In this document: positions 46,622-54,840 of the stretch, piece after piece
Position numbering within the stretch: the stretch's first letter is position 1
Layout of the letters: each line of letters starts with the position of its first letter
NCBI RefSeq assembly: GCF_900105215.1
Contig: NZ_FOIP01000002.1
Coordinates: 434,001 to 498,000 of the forward strand
Source of the DNA: Lacrimispora sphenoides
GTDB taxonomy: Bacteria > Bacillota > Clostridia > Lachnospirales > Lachnospiraceae
Length of the DNA stretch: 64,000 nucleotides
Direction: 5' to 3'
Program-made: the position numbers and the translations under genes
Notes under the pieces: model-generated
Database searches by the model: none
The model's input: the letters and a program-made list of their open reading frames with translations, nothing else
What the model was told of the DNA's origin: nothing

Positions 46622-47140
46622 ATGAAAAGAATTGCAGCTATTTTAATGCCCGTTTTATTATCAACAATAGTCGGGGCTTGCAATGTTTCAGATAGCGGAA
46701 CAAACGACAATTCCCAAACTCCGGCACCAACCCAACTTGAAACCCCCTCGACAGAAGCGTCATTGATAAAAGCGGAAAAAGAACTCCTTGATAGATACAC
46801 ATTTTTAGTTAGCTTTGAAGGAAACCAGTATCAAGGAGCTGCGTATGAATTTTATAGAGCATATTTCTTAGCTGATATTGAAACCGCTAAAAGTTTAATG
46901 GCAAATCCGGATGATATAGATTTACTTTCCGGCTTTCCAGAAGAAAGAAAATCATTAGATGATATTAGCTGGCTTGTCTTAAAAGTTAACAATTTTATAC
47001 CTTCCGGAGAAAATACGGGGCAAGTAAATGCACAATATGAAATAAGGGAAGCGCAAAAAGACAGCTTTGATTATTTAGGAATTGATATGGATTGCATTAG
47101 TGGAGAATGGAAAGTAACAAATTTCTATGTAGAAAAATAA
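46622..47140 (+). CDS. Putative lipoprotein
   Basis: A 172-residue secreted lipoprotein: signal MKRIAAILMPVLLSTIVGAC with the lipobox Cys at residue 20, a Thr/Pro/Ser-rich linker (about 22-47), then a compact domain (EFYRAYFLADIETAKSLMAN to GEWKVTNFYVEK). The C-terminal part resembles small NTF2/DUF4878-type folds that precede a GEWKV strand, but I cannot confirm this. AAAAGGAGA precedes the ATG. Monocistronic. Confidence 0.7.
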   Translation: MKRIAAILMPVLLSTIVGACNVSDSGTNDNSQTPAPTQLETPSTEASLIKAEKELLDRYTFLVSFEGNQYQGAAYEFYRAYFLADIETAKSLMANPDDIDLLSGFPEERKSLDDISWLVLKVNNFIPSGENTGQVNAQYEIREAQKDSFDYLGIDMDCISGEWKVTNFYVEK

Positions 47141-47583
47141 TATCATTTAGGTATTGATTACAAAATAAAAGAGAGCTCCATATTTTTAGAATGTTCTCTT
47201 TGTATTTCTAAAAGTGAATAAAAATATTCTAATAGCGATAAATACAAGGAAATAAAGCATTCTAGTGTAGAAATTTACATAGAGTGCTTTTTTGATGCAA
47301 ATTTATTCTTAGTCAGAAACCATTAGATTAAATGTCTAGTGGCTATATAGTGGGAATAAAACATTCTTTTTTTGCAAAGTTAGCCTGCTCGACTAATTTA
47401 ATTTTATCCATGTTCCATTATGAGGTTACTATATTATTCTGCATCGAGTAATGTTTTGTTCCTCATGGTCAAATATAAGGGAGAAATTAGCTTGACGGGT
47501 AAACAAACAGATGCTAAGATATGAATGAATAATAATTTATTCATTCATTCATTCATATCTTGCCGATTAGGAGGAAGACTTAA
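47141..47583. other. Intergenic region with terminator and regulated promoter
   Basis: AAAGCATTCTAGTGTA near 47252 pairs imperfectly with TTACATAGAGTGCTTT followed by T's (to about 47294) as a terminator. The regulated promoter at 47492-47561 is listed separately. No gene. Confidence 0.5.
47492..47561 (+). promoter_or_regulatory. Promoter overlapped by a near-perfect palindrome (likely TetR operator)
   Basis: TTGACG at 47492-47497 and TAAGAT at 47515-47520 have a 17-bp spacer. AAGATATGAATGAATAATAA from 47516 is mirrored by TTATTCATTCATTCATATCTT ending at 47561, covering the -10 box and start point. The downstream TetR regulator is the natural binder. Confidence 0.75.
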
Positions 47584-48354
47584 ATGAAAAGGGTAACCGC
47601 GTTTATAGGAAGTACCCGCAAGCAAGCAACTTATGAAGCAGTCCGTGAATTTGAGAGAAATTTGAATTCGTACACGGAAATCGAATTTGAGTATGTTTTC
47701 TTAAAGGACTATCGGCTCGAGTTTTGCAGGGGTTGCAAGCTATGCTTCGATAAAGGAGAAGAATTCTGCCCCATACAGGACGACCGGGATTTACTGATTG
47801 ATAAGATAAACCATTCCGACGGTGTTATATTTGCCACCCCTAATTATTCCTTTCATGTTTCAGCGCCCATGAAGAATCTACTGGATCGGTTGGCTTTTGT
47901 TTTTCATCGGCCACGTTTTTTCGGCAAGGCTTTCACCTCCATTGTTACTCAGGGTATTTTCGGAGGAAACTCTATTGTGAGGTACCTTGGCAATATGGGA
48001 GAAAATTCTGGATATAGTGTTGCGAAAGGCTGTGTATTGAAGACTTTGGAGCCGATCACAAAAGCCGCACAAGAAAAAAACTCGCGTGAAATCAAAAAAG
48101 CTACTGCAAGGTTTTGCCGAGTGCTTATGCGTCCGTCTCCTCCAAACCCTTCTTTTTTCAGGCTAATGATGTTCCGTATGTCGCGGACAACCATGAAAGA
48201 AATGCTCAACGATGAATATTGTGACTATCGGCATTACAAAGCAAAGGGCTGGTTTGAGTCGGATTATTATCACGATGTCTCCTTGAATCCTATCAAAAAG
48301 CTGGCGGGCTGGATTTTTGATTTTATGGGGCGTCGGATGTCGAGGCAGAGTTAG
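47584..48354 (+). CDS. NAD(P)H-dependent flavodoxin-family oxidoreductase
   Basis: FMN-dependent reductase of 256 residues with a flavodoxin-like fold. FIGSTRKQATYEAVREF forms the phosphate loop; GCKLCFDKGEEFCPIQDD and FATPNYSFHVSAPMKNLLDR are typical of the iron-sulfur-flavoprotein-like FMN reductases. GGAGGAAG precedes the ATG. It is in an operon with a TetR gene 45 bp downstream under a palindromic operator, suggesting induction by a toxic or redox-active compound. Confidence 0.85.
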   Translation: MKRVTAFIGSTRKQATYEAVREFERNLNSYTEIEFEYVFLKDYRLEFCRGCKLCFDKGEEFCPIQDDRDLLIDKINHSDGVIFATPNYSFHVSAPMKNLLDRLAFVFHRPRFFGKAFTSIVTQGIFGGNSIVRYLGNMGENSGYSVAKGCVLKTLEPITKAAQEKNSREIKKATARFCRVLMRPSPPNPSFFRLMMFRMSRTTMKEMLNDEYCDYRHYKAKGWFESDYYHDVSLNPIKKLAGWIFDFMGRRMSRQS

Positions 48355-48399
48355 GGATTCAGCTCTGTCTGATATACAGAACATGTGGGAGGGTTATTA

Positions 48400-48993
48400 T
48401 TGAAAGATACGAAAACAGATTTATTTAATTGCGGTAAAGAACTGTTCAGCCGGAATGGCTTTAAGGATACCAATGTATCCGACATCACAAAATCCGTGGG
48501 AATAGGGACAGGTACGTTTTATAATTACTATTCCTCAAAAGAGGAACTGTTCATGGCCATATTCATGGAAGAAAACGAGAAGCTAAAGAAAAAGATACTG
48601 AAATCAATTGAATTGGAAAAGGATCCGCGGAGTCTAGTCAAAGAACTGATGTTATTGAATTTAAAAGGCATGAAGTCAAATCCAATCCTTAAAGAGTGGT
48701 ATAACAGGGACGTGTTCGACAAAATAGAGCAGCATTTCCGTGAAGATAAAGGGATGGAACGTCTTGATTTCATGTATAATGATTTTTCGGAGATCATAAA
48801 AAAATGGCAGGCAGACGGGAAAATGAGGAACGATATTGACAGCGGGATGATCATGGCCATATTCACGGCAATCGTTACCGTCGAGACCCATAAAGAGGAA
48901 ATTGGGCTTCAGCACTTTCCTCAGGTTTTGGATTACCTCACAGAGTTTACGATGAAAGGCTTAGCCGGCGGCGGAACACATAACAGGGAGTAG
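48400..48993 (+). CDS. TetR-family transcriptional regulator
   Basis: Repressor of 197 residues. The N-terminal HTH is classical (FSRNGFKDTNVSDITKSVGI, then GTGTFYNYYSSKEELF), and the C-terminal ligand domain is all-helical. The TTG at 48400 is preferred since GGAGGG lies 6 nt upstream; a GTG at 48385 would overlap that site. It probably autoregulates with the flavodoxin-family gene through the palindrome at 47516-47561. Confidence 0.87.
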   Translation: MKDTKTDLFNCGKELFSRNGFKDTNVSDITKSVGIGTGTFYNYYSSKEELFMAIFMEENEKLKKKILKSIELEKDPRSLVKELMLLNLKGMKSNPILKEWYNRDVFDKIEQHFREDKGMERLDFMYNDFSEIIKKWQADGKMRNDIDSGMIMAIFTAIVTVETHKEEIGLQHFPQVLDYLTEFTMKGLAGGGTHNRE

Positions 48994-49109
48994 CTGCTGA
49001 TAGTAAAATATATGAAGTCCTAGATAGTATTGAAGCGTTATTTAATGGGATGGAGGATATTTTAACGAGCGAGTAAATAAGTGCTAACGAAAGGCTGGTT
49101 TTAGATAAA

Positions 49110-49613
49110 ATGAAAATTAGAAGAGCAGTTGAAGAAGATGCAATGGCAATTATGAAGATTTATGAATATGCCCGTAAGTTCATGATAGAAAGTGGAAATC
49201 CGACCCAATGGAGTCCTGCCTATCCAAATGTAGATGTGGTGAAAAGAGATATTAAAAACGGGAATTGTTATGTTTGCACTGAAAAAGAGACTATTGTTGG
49301 TACTTTCGCATTTATCATTGGGGAAGAACCTACTTACCATATGATTGAACAAGGAAACTGGCATTATGATATGCCGTATGGCACCATTCACAGATTAGCC
49401 GGGAGTGGACAGGCAAAAGGAGTATCGAAAGCTTGCTTTGATTATTGTAAGAGCAAAATAGACTATCTTAGAATAGATACTCATGCAGACAACAAGCCTA
49501 TGCAGGCAGTTATTTTAAAAAATGGTTTTGAAAAATGTGGGATTATCCATGTAGCGAATGGCGATCCAAGAATTGCTTTTGATTTAAAAAATAAGATACA
49601 AGAACTTTTTTAA
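49110..49613 (+). CDS. GNAT-family N-acetyltransferase
   Basis: A 167-residue acetyltransferase: the start MKIRRAVEEDAMAIMKIYEY, a coenzyme A loop region (IHRLAGSGQAKGVSKACFDY) and the terminal IDTHADNKPMQAVILKNGFE motif. The substrate is unknown. The ribosome binding site is weak. A fragment just upstream (48995-49075, reading YEVLDSIEALFNGMEDILTS) has no start and seems a remnant of another gene. Confidence 0.82.
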   Translation: MKIRRAVEEDAMAIMKIYEYARKFMIESGNPTQWSPAYPNVDVVKRDIKNGNCYVCTEKETIVGTFAFIIGEEPTYHMIEQGNWHYDMPYGTIHRLAGSGQAKGVSKACFDYCKSKIDYLRIDTHADNKPMQAVILKNGFEKCGIIHVANGDPRIAFDLKNKIQELF

Positions 49614-49838
49614 CAAGCAGAAAAGAAAACTGGATAAGATTCGCGTGAGTGATAATCAAATGAATTAGAAAAGAAGATATCATTTATGGCTAATGTGTAA
49701 ATGAAACTTCCAAAAGAAGAAACTTTGGAAATGATACAGAATGCCTTTTGAAAATGACTTCGGGCACAGTTGGGCACAAGAATAAAAAAAAGAAGCTCTG
49801 AAACCCTTATAAATAAAGGAATCAGAGCAACACAACAG

Positions 49839-49909
49839 CAGGGGAAGAGGGGCTCGAACCCCCATTTACGGTTTTGGAGACCGTTGCTCTACCATTGAAC
49901 TATTCCCCT
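49839..49909 (-). tRNA. tRNA-Trp (CCA)
   Basis: On the minus strand the acceptor arm AGGGGAA/TTCCCCT, D arm (GTTCAATGGTAGAGC), anticodon loop CTCCAAA with anticodon CCA, T arm (GGGGGTTCGAGCCCC) and discriminator G are all present. The 3' CCA is not encoded. Confidence 0.95.
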
Positions 49910-49946
49910 ATGGGTCGGCATTATATCTCTGCCTGAGCACTTAGAG

Positions 49947-49975
49947 AGTATAGCATAGAAGTTTTTAAATTGCAA
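49947..49975 (-). promoter_or_regulatory. Promoter of tRNA-Trp
   Basis: On the minus strand TTGCAA (49975-49970) and TATACT (49952-49947) have a 17-bp spacer, 38 bp upstream of the tRNA. Confidence 0.7.
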
Positions 49976-50274
49976 CAGTTTTTAGGAAAAAATAAAAAAT
50001 TAATTCTGCTGTTATTGAATCCCTGTTTGTGGTAAAATATTATAGAAAAGGAAGTCCATGGACAAAAGTTATATTTCATGGGCTTGGTTTGGCGTTTTAT
50101 ATGAAAATCATTAGATAAAACCGTGAAATTGAATTAGAATGAAAAGTATCATTGATAATCATTCCCAAAATAAAACTTGTCTCATCAAAAATATGCTTAT
50201 CTACAAAGCTTTCCCTCAGATATAATTACAGGATATGCACAAAAAAGGGCCATATAATCGTATATGAAACATAA

Positions 50275-50304
50275 TTTGACAAATCATGTCAAACATGATA
50301 TATA
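50275..50304 (+). promoter_or_regulatory. Promoter with overlapping dyad for the HPr-like gene
   Basis: TTGACA at 50276-50281 and TATATA at 50299-50304 are 17 bp apart. TTTGACA-AATCA-TGTCAAA (50275-50293) is a perfect 7-bp dyad covering the -35 box and spacer, a plausible repressor site. The 49910-50274 stretch contains no other supported gene. Confidence 0.65.
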
Positions 50305-50346
50305 TATTCTATAACTTTTTCTTCACCATAAAAAGGAGTTGTGATT

Positions 50347-50589
50347 ATGAAACAGTTAAAGATTATGTTGCCGAATGTTGCCGAGGCGAAGAATTTTGTT
50401 GCTGCTGCTGCTAAATGTGATTTTGACATAGACGTGTATTACAATAGAGTAACCATTGACGCAAAGTCTATATTAGGAGTATTGAGTTTAGATTTGACAC
50501 AGGTTTTGACCGTTGAATTTAACGGGGAAGATGCAGAGTTTGAGGCATTTCTGGCAGCGAAAGCTCCAGGTAAATGTTCAGCAGCATAA
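50347..50589 (+). CDS. HPr-like protein lacking the phosphorylatable His (Crh-like)
   Basis: An 80-residue HPr-fold protein. The regulatory-serine region is recognisable (DAKSILGVLSL, Ser41, equivalent to HPr Ser46), but the active-site GLHARPA is replaced: the His15 position aligns with Asn10 in MLPNVAEAKNFV. It therefore cannot carry phosphate for PTS transport and, like Bacillus Crh, may act only in regulation. The ATG at 50347 has GGAG 8 nt upstream; the GTG at 50341 is too close. It is the only gene between its promoter and terminator. Confidence 0.75.
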   Translation: MKQLKIMLPNVAEAKNFVAAAAKCDFDIDVYYNRVTIDAKSILGVLSLDLTQVLTVEFNGEDAEFEAFLAAKAPGKCSAA

Positions 50590-50606
50590 ACAGATGCAAC
50601 GGAAAG

Positions 50607-50647
50607 AGGGAATTGTATGCCGTACGGCCTGCAGTTCCCTTTTTTTA
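50607..50647 (+). terminator. Rho-independent terminator
   Basis: AGGGAA at 50607-50612 and TTCCCT at 50635-50640, with an inner GCCGTACGGC palindrome, followed by a T run. Confidence 0.85.
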
Positions 50648-50782
50648 ACCTCATTAAGTGGCGAAGCGGATTGCGAATATCCGATTGCCTTCATAGGAAA
50701 AAGCTCCGCTGTGGATGCACACTCTTTGTATTTAGATGAAAAAGAAAAGAACGGGCAAGAAAAGAAAGGAGGGGACGCCGGA

Positions 50783-53149
50783 GTGGAGGAGACAGAGAAA
50801 AAAGTCCTGAAAATATCTGTCAGGAATTTAGTTGAGCTTGTTCTGCGCTCCGGCGACCTGGATAACCGGCGGACTGGCGGGGCTGAAAAGACCGCCATGC
50901 AGGAAGGGAGCCGGATACACAGGAAGATCCAGCGCCGCATGGGAGCGGACTACCGGGCTGAAGTGGTGTTAAAGCATGAGGTAGAAGTGGATCAGTTTCA
51001 AATTCTGGTGGAGGGGCGGGCCGATGGCATCATTGATATACCGGAAGGGGTGACCATTGATGAAATCAAAGGCATGTATATGGATTTGTCCTATTTATCA
51101 GAGCCTATTGAAGTACATTTAGCCCAGGCCATGTGCTATGGGTATTTTTACTGTTATGACCACGGGCTGAATGGGGCTGTCATGCAGATGACCTACTGCA
51201 ATATTGAAACAGAGGAGATACGGCGTTTTAAAGTGGAAAAAACCTTTGAGGAGCTGGAACGCTGGTTTCAGGGCCTGATTCACGAGTATATTAAATGGGC
51301 AAGATATTTATATAACCATGGAATAAGAAGAGATGAGTCCATAAAGGAGCTTTCCTTTCCCTATCCCTACCGGAAGGGGCAGAGGGAGCTTGTGGTGGCC
51401 GTATACCGGAGTATTGCCAGAAAGAAGAACCTTTTTATTCAGGCTCCTACGGGAATCGGAAAGACTCTTTCCACCGTTTATCCGGCCATAAAGGCTATTG
51501 GGGAAGGGCTTGGAGATAAATTGTTTTATCTGACTGCAAAAACCATAACCAGAGGTGTTGCGGAAGAAGCTTTTGATATCTTGCGGGAGCATGGGCTTTA
51601 TTTAAACTCAGTGACTATTACGGCAAAGGAAAAACTGTGCTTCCTTGAAAAAACGGAATGCAACCCGGATGCTTGTCCTTATGCCAAGGGCCATTTTGAT
51701 CGGGTTGGAGATGCAGTTTATGATATTATCCACAAAGAGGCCGGAATCACCAGGGAAACGGTACTTCGCTATGCAGAGGAATACAAGGTATGCCCATTTG
51801 AATTCTGCCTGGATATCAGCAACTGGGTGGATTCCATTATCTGCGATTATAATTACGTATTCGACCCTAATGTCCGTTTGAAACGGTATTTTTCCGAAGG
51901 CATCACAGGAGATTACCTGTTTTTGACAGACGAGGCCCATAACCTTGTTCCAAGAGCCAGGGAAATGTACAGCGCAACGGTCTATAAGGAGGACTTTCTT
52001 CTTATTAAAAAGATTTTGAAATCCATGAGCCCAAAGCTTGTCCGGATGCTGGAGCGGTGCAACAAAGAGCTTCTGGAAATGAAACGGGAATGCGAGGAGT
52101 TTCAGATCCTGGAAGACATCCGGTTTTTTATGACCGGTATCATGACCCTTTTCGGTGAAATGGAGAAGTTTATGGAAACCGGTGAGGAATTTAAAGACCG
52201 GGACCTGGTTCTTGATTTCTATTTTAAACTGCGGGATCTTTTAAATATCTATGACCGTCTGGATGAGAATTACCGGATCTATACAGAGCTTTTGTCTGAC
52301 GGACGTTTTATACTCAGGCTGTTTTGCGTAAATCCGGCGAAAAACTTAAAAGAATGTCTGGACAAGGGAAACAGTACCGTGTTCTTTTCTGCCACATTGC
52401 TCCCGGTGAGGTATTATAAGGAGCTTCTAAGCGGTGACCAGGAAGAATATGCAGTATATGCCCAGTCTCCCTTTGATCAGGAGAAACGTTTACTCCTTGT
52501 TGCTTCTGATGTCAGCAGCCGCTATACCAGAAGAAACCGCCGGGAATACCAGAAGGTAGTGGATTATATGCGAAGAATCGTGTCAGCCCGAAAAGGAAAC
52601 TACATGGTGTTTCTGCCGTCATACCAGTATTTAAAGGCAGTAGAAGCGATTCTTGAGGAAACAGAAGGACTGGAACAGGAGTTTGCTTATATGTCCCAGG
52701 CATCTCACATGAGCGAACAGGAGAGGGAGGAGTTTTTAAAGGAATTTTCGGAGGACCGAAAGGATTCTTTTGTGGCCCTCTGCGTTATGGGAGGCGTATT
52801 TTCGGAAGGAATTGATTTAAAGGAAGGGCGTTTGATCGGAGCCATCATCGTTGGCACCGGACTTCCCATGGTCTGTACGGAGCAGGAGATCTTAAAGGGG
52901 TATTTCGATTCCAGGGAGCAGAACGGATTTGATTATGCTTACCAGTATCCGGGGATGAATAAGGTCATGCAGGCAGCAGGAAGGGTAATCCGTACCGTCC
53001 GGGATGAGGGAGTCATCGCATTGCTTGATGAGCGTTTTATAAAGCCAGACTATCAGGCCCTGTTTCCAAGGGAATGGGACGGGTATTATGAAGTGAAGCT
53101 AAAAAATGTAGATGAAGTGGTCCAGAATTTTTGGGCCGGGCGAAAGTAA
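50783..53149 (+). CDS. DinG/XPD-type ATP-dependent helicase with N-terminal PD-(D/E)XK nuclease-like domain
   Basis: A 788-residue superfamily 2 helicase. The N-terminal 190 residues resemble a RecB/Cas4-like nuclease fold: EGSRIHRKIQRR, VEGRADGIIDI, TIDEIKG and HLAQAMCYGY. Then come Walker A (APTGIGKTLS), an iron-sulfur-type cysteine set (CNPDACPYAKGH, CPFEFC), the DEAH box (TDEAHNLVPRAR) and C-terminal helicase motifs (VMGGVFSEGIDLKEGRLIGA, GRVIRT). A GTG start with AAAGGAGGGG 8 nt upstream is chosen; the open frame continues upstream across the terminator but has no better site. A DNA repair role is likely; nuclease activity is inference. Confidence 0.87.
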   Translation: MEETEKKVLKISVRNLVELVLRSGDLDNRRTGGAEKTAMQEGSRIHRKIQRRMGADYRAEVVLKHEVEVDQFQILVEGRADGIIDIPEGVTIDEIKGMYMDLSYLSEPIEVHLAQAMCYGYFYCYDHGLNGAVMQMTYCNIETEEIRRFKVEKTFEELERWFQGLIHEYIKWARYLYNHGIRRDESIKELSFPYPYRKGQRELVVAVYRSIARKKNLFIQAPTGIGKTLSTVYPAIKAIGEGLGDKLFYLTAKTITRGVAEEAFDILREHGLYLNSVTITAKEKLCFLEKTECNPDACPYAKGHFDRVGDAVYDIIHKEAGITRETVLRYAEEYKVCPFEFCLDISNWVDSIICDYNYVFDPNVRLKRYFSEGITGDYLFLTDEAHNLVPRAREMYSATVYKEDFLLIKKILKSMSPKLVRMLERCNKELLEMKRECEEFQILEDIRFFMTGIMTLFGEMEKFMETGEEFKDRDLVLDFYFKLRDLLNIYDRLDENYRIYTELLSDGRFILRLFCVNPAKNLKECLDKGNSTVFFSATLLPVRYYKELLSGDQEEYAVYAQSPFDQEKRLLLVASDVSSRYTRRNRREYQKVVDYMRRIVSARKGNYMVFLPSYQYLKAVEAILEETEGLEQEFAYMSQASHMSEQEREEFLKEFSEDRKDSFVALCVMGGVFSEGIDLKEGRLIGAIIVGTGLPMVCTEQEILKGYFDSREQNGFDYAYQYPGMNKVMQAAGRVIRTVRDEGVIALLDERFIKPDYQALFPREWDGYYEVKLKNVDEVVQNFWAGRK

Positions 53150-53152
53150 AAG

Positions 53153-53175
53153 CTGCCGCCCAAAGGGGGCGGCAG
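53153..53175. terminator. GC-rich hairpin between convergent genes
   Basis: CTGCCGCCC and GGGCGGCAG form a 9-bp stem between the helicase and the LysR gene; no long T run, so termination strength is uncertain. Confidence 0.6.
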
Positions 53176-53196
53176 TGGAAATCCAGTCATTACCGG

Positions 53197-54072
53197 TTAA
53201 AGCATATCCATAAACTGTTTGGAAGCTTGGGAAACGGGCAAGTTTTCATTGTAAGCTACGACCATCTGACGGGTAGGAAGCTTTTCTGAAAGCTTTACCT
53301 GGAATAAATCCCTGTCATTCTCAGGAATGCAGAAGTCCGGAACAAATGCGATCCCCAGGCCAATGCGGGCTAAGTCGATTAAAAGATCGTTGCTGCTCAG
53401 TTCGATCTCAGGGACCAGATCAAGCTGCTCCTTTTGGAACATGTGATGAAGGAACTCACTGGTCGTACTTTTTCTCTCCAGCATCAGAATAGGATAGGTC
53501 TGGAGAGTCCCAAGGCTTACGGTCTGTCCCTTCAAAGGAAAATATTCCTGATTGGCGACAAATACATCGGCGAATTCGTTGATGACCCGGGTATTCTGAG
53601 AGCTTAATAGCCCTGAGTTGGGATAATTGGTAATGATAAAATCCACCTGCCCGCTTTCCAGAAGATGAGCGCATTCAATGGAAGTCTGGTTGGTAACCTT
53701 GATGTGTACATTGGGGTAGGTTTTATGAAATTTATTTAAATATGGAACAAGGTAGTAGCGGCAAATGGTGTCGCTGGCACCGATCCGCAGCTGGCCGCCA
53801 TTTAAGGTATTGGCCTCCAGCAGCTGGTTTTCTCCCTTTTGAATCAGATTAATGGCTGGTTCTATGTGCTTTAGGAGGATGTCTCCTTCCGGAGTAAGCT
53901 GCACCTTTTTCGTGCTCCGGATGAAAAGGGTCTGGTTCAGCTTTTTCTCCAGCACCTTGATGGACTGGCTGACTGCCGACTGGGAGATGAAAAGCTGTTT
54001 GGATGCCTCCGAGAAGCTTAAGGTGGTGGCAACGTGGTAAAAGACTTTATAAAGTTCATAATTAATATCCAT
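53197..54072 (-). CDS. LysR-family transcriptional regulator
   Basis: A 291-residue regulator. The N-terminal HTH (LSFSEASKQLFISQSAVSQS) is typical, followed by the periplasmic-binding-like effector domain (LRIGASDTICRYYLVPYLNK). AGGAGG lies just upstream of the ATG. It is divergent from the sigma-like gene with 60-140 bp between. Targets and co-inducer are unknown; sequence style is close to CysB/CysL-like members. Confidence 0.88.
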   Translation of the reverse strand: MDINYELYKVFYHVATTLSFSEASKQLFISQSAVSQSIKVLEKKLNQTLFIRSTKKVQLTPEGDILLKHIEPAINLIQKGENQLLEANTLNGGQLRIGASDTICRYYLVPYLNKFHKTYPNVHIKVTNQTSIECAHLLESGQVDFIITNYPNSGLLSSQNTRVINEFADVFVANQEYFPLKGQTVSLGTLQTYPILMLERKSTTSEFLHHMFQKEQLDLVPEIELSSNDLLIDLARIGLGIAFVPDFCIPENDRDLFQVKLSEKLPTRQMVVAYNENLPVSQASKQFMDML

Positions 54073-54135
54073 TATTAGTCCTCCTTATAAACATATGGAT
54101 ATTCTATCATGGATCTGATTGGTTTGTAAAGGCGT

Positions 54136-54164
54136 TTGACAAATTTCCTGGGGTGCGGTATAGT
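54136..54164 (+). promoter_or_regulatory. Strong sigma-A promoter
   Basis: TTGACA at 54136-54141, 17-bp spacer, TATAGT at 54159-54164. The expected transcription start is near 54171. Confidence 0.8.
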
Positions 54165-54213
54165 ACGGGCACAGGAGCCAGGATATGAAAAAGAGAAGGA
54201 GCGGTATAAAAGT

Positions 54214-54822
54214 ATGCATGATGATTTTTATCAGATGTATCTGGAAGAGATGGGACATATCCCTCCCTGTACCAGGGGAGAGCAGGAAGACCTTTTAAAG
54301 GAAGCAGCACAGGGCAGGAAAGAAGCGAAAAAAAGGCTTGTAGAAGGAAACCTACGTGCTGCCCTGGAATATGCCGGGGAATATGACGGCAGGGGCGTTC
54401 TTATGACAGATCTGGTCCAGGAAGCCAATATGGCTCTCATGATGGCTGTGGAAGAGTATGTTAATTCAGAAGACAGACCGGAATTTGACAGCTTTAAAAA
54501 CCGGAGAATCAAGGAAGCCCTTGATGCAGCTGTGGAGGAACAGCAGTCTGCAAAGCAGACAGAAGAAGAGCTGGCTGCCCGGGTGAATGTGCTTCAGCAG
54601 ATATCACAGCTTCTTGCAGGGGAACTGGGACGGGAGGCAACGGTAGAAGAGCTGGCAGACAAAATGAAGATGACCGTGGAAGAAATAAAGGGAATTATGA
54701 AGATTGCAATGGATGCCATGAGCATGAATGCGGAAACCATGGATTTAGAAGCCCTGGCAGAAGTGGAAGGCATCGAGATCACAGGGGATGAAGAGGCTGA
54801 TGATTACGATTACGAAGAATAA
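54214..54822 (+). CDS. Sigma-70-region-like protein lacking region 4
   Basis: A 202-residue protein resembling sigma regions 1.2-3 (YLEEMGHIPPCTRGEQEDLL; VEGNLRAALEYAGEY; LVQEANMALMMAVEEY; a region-3-like GREATVEELADKMKMTVEEI). Region 2.4, which reads the -10 box, is poorly conserved, and no region 4 HTH is present; the C-terminus is very acidic (DEEADDYDYEE). It may therefore be a divergent sigma factor, an anti-sigma-like decoy or a structural relative. ATG 54214 lies downstream of the promoter; AAGGAG is 12 nt upstream. It is co-transcribed with the phosphatase gene. Confidence 0.75.
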   Translation: MHDDFYQMYLEEMGHIPPCTRGEQEDLLKEAAQGRKEAKKRLVEGNLRAALEYAGEYDGRGVLMTDLVQEANMALMMAVEEYVNSEDRPEFDSFKNRRIKEALDAAVEEQQSAKQTEEELAARVNVLQQISQLLAGELGREATVEELADKMKMTVEEIKGIMKIAMDAMSMNAETMDLEALAEVEGIEITGDEEADDYDYEE

Positions 54823-54840
54823 GAGACTGGGAGAGATGAG

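Noticed and set aside
50513..50782. 90-codon N-terminal extension of the helicase
   Set aside because: It would overlap the HPr-like gene and its terminator and has no homology-like character; the GTG at 50783 has a strong ribosome binding site.
54136..54213. Upstream start for the sigma-like gene
   Set aside because: The codon at 54136 is part of the -35 box of the gene's own promoter.
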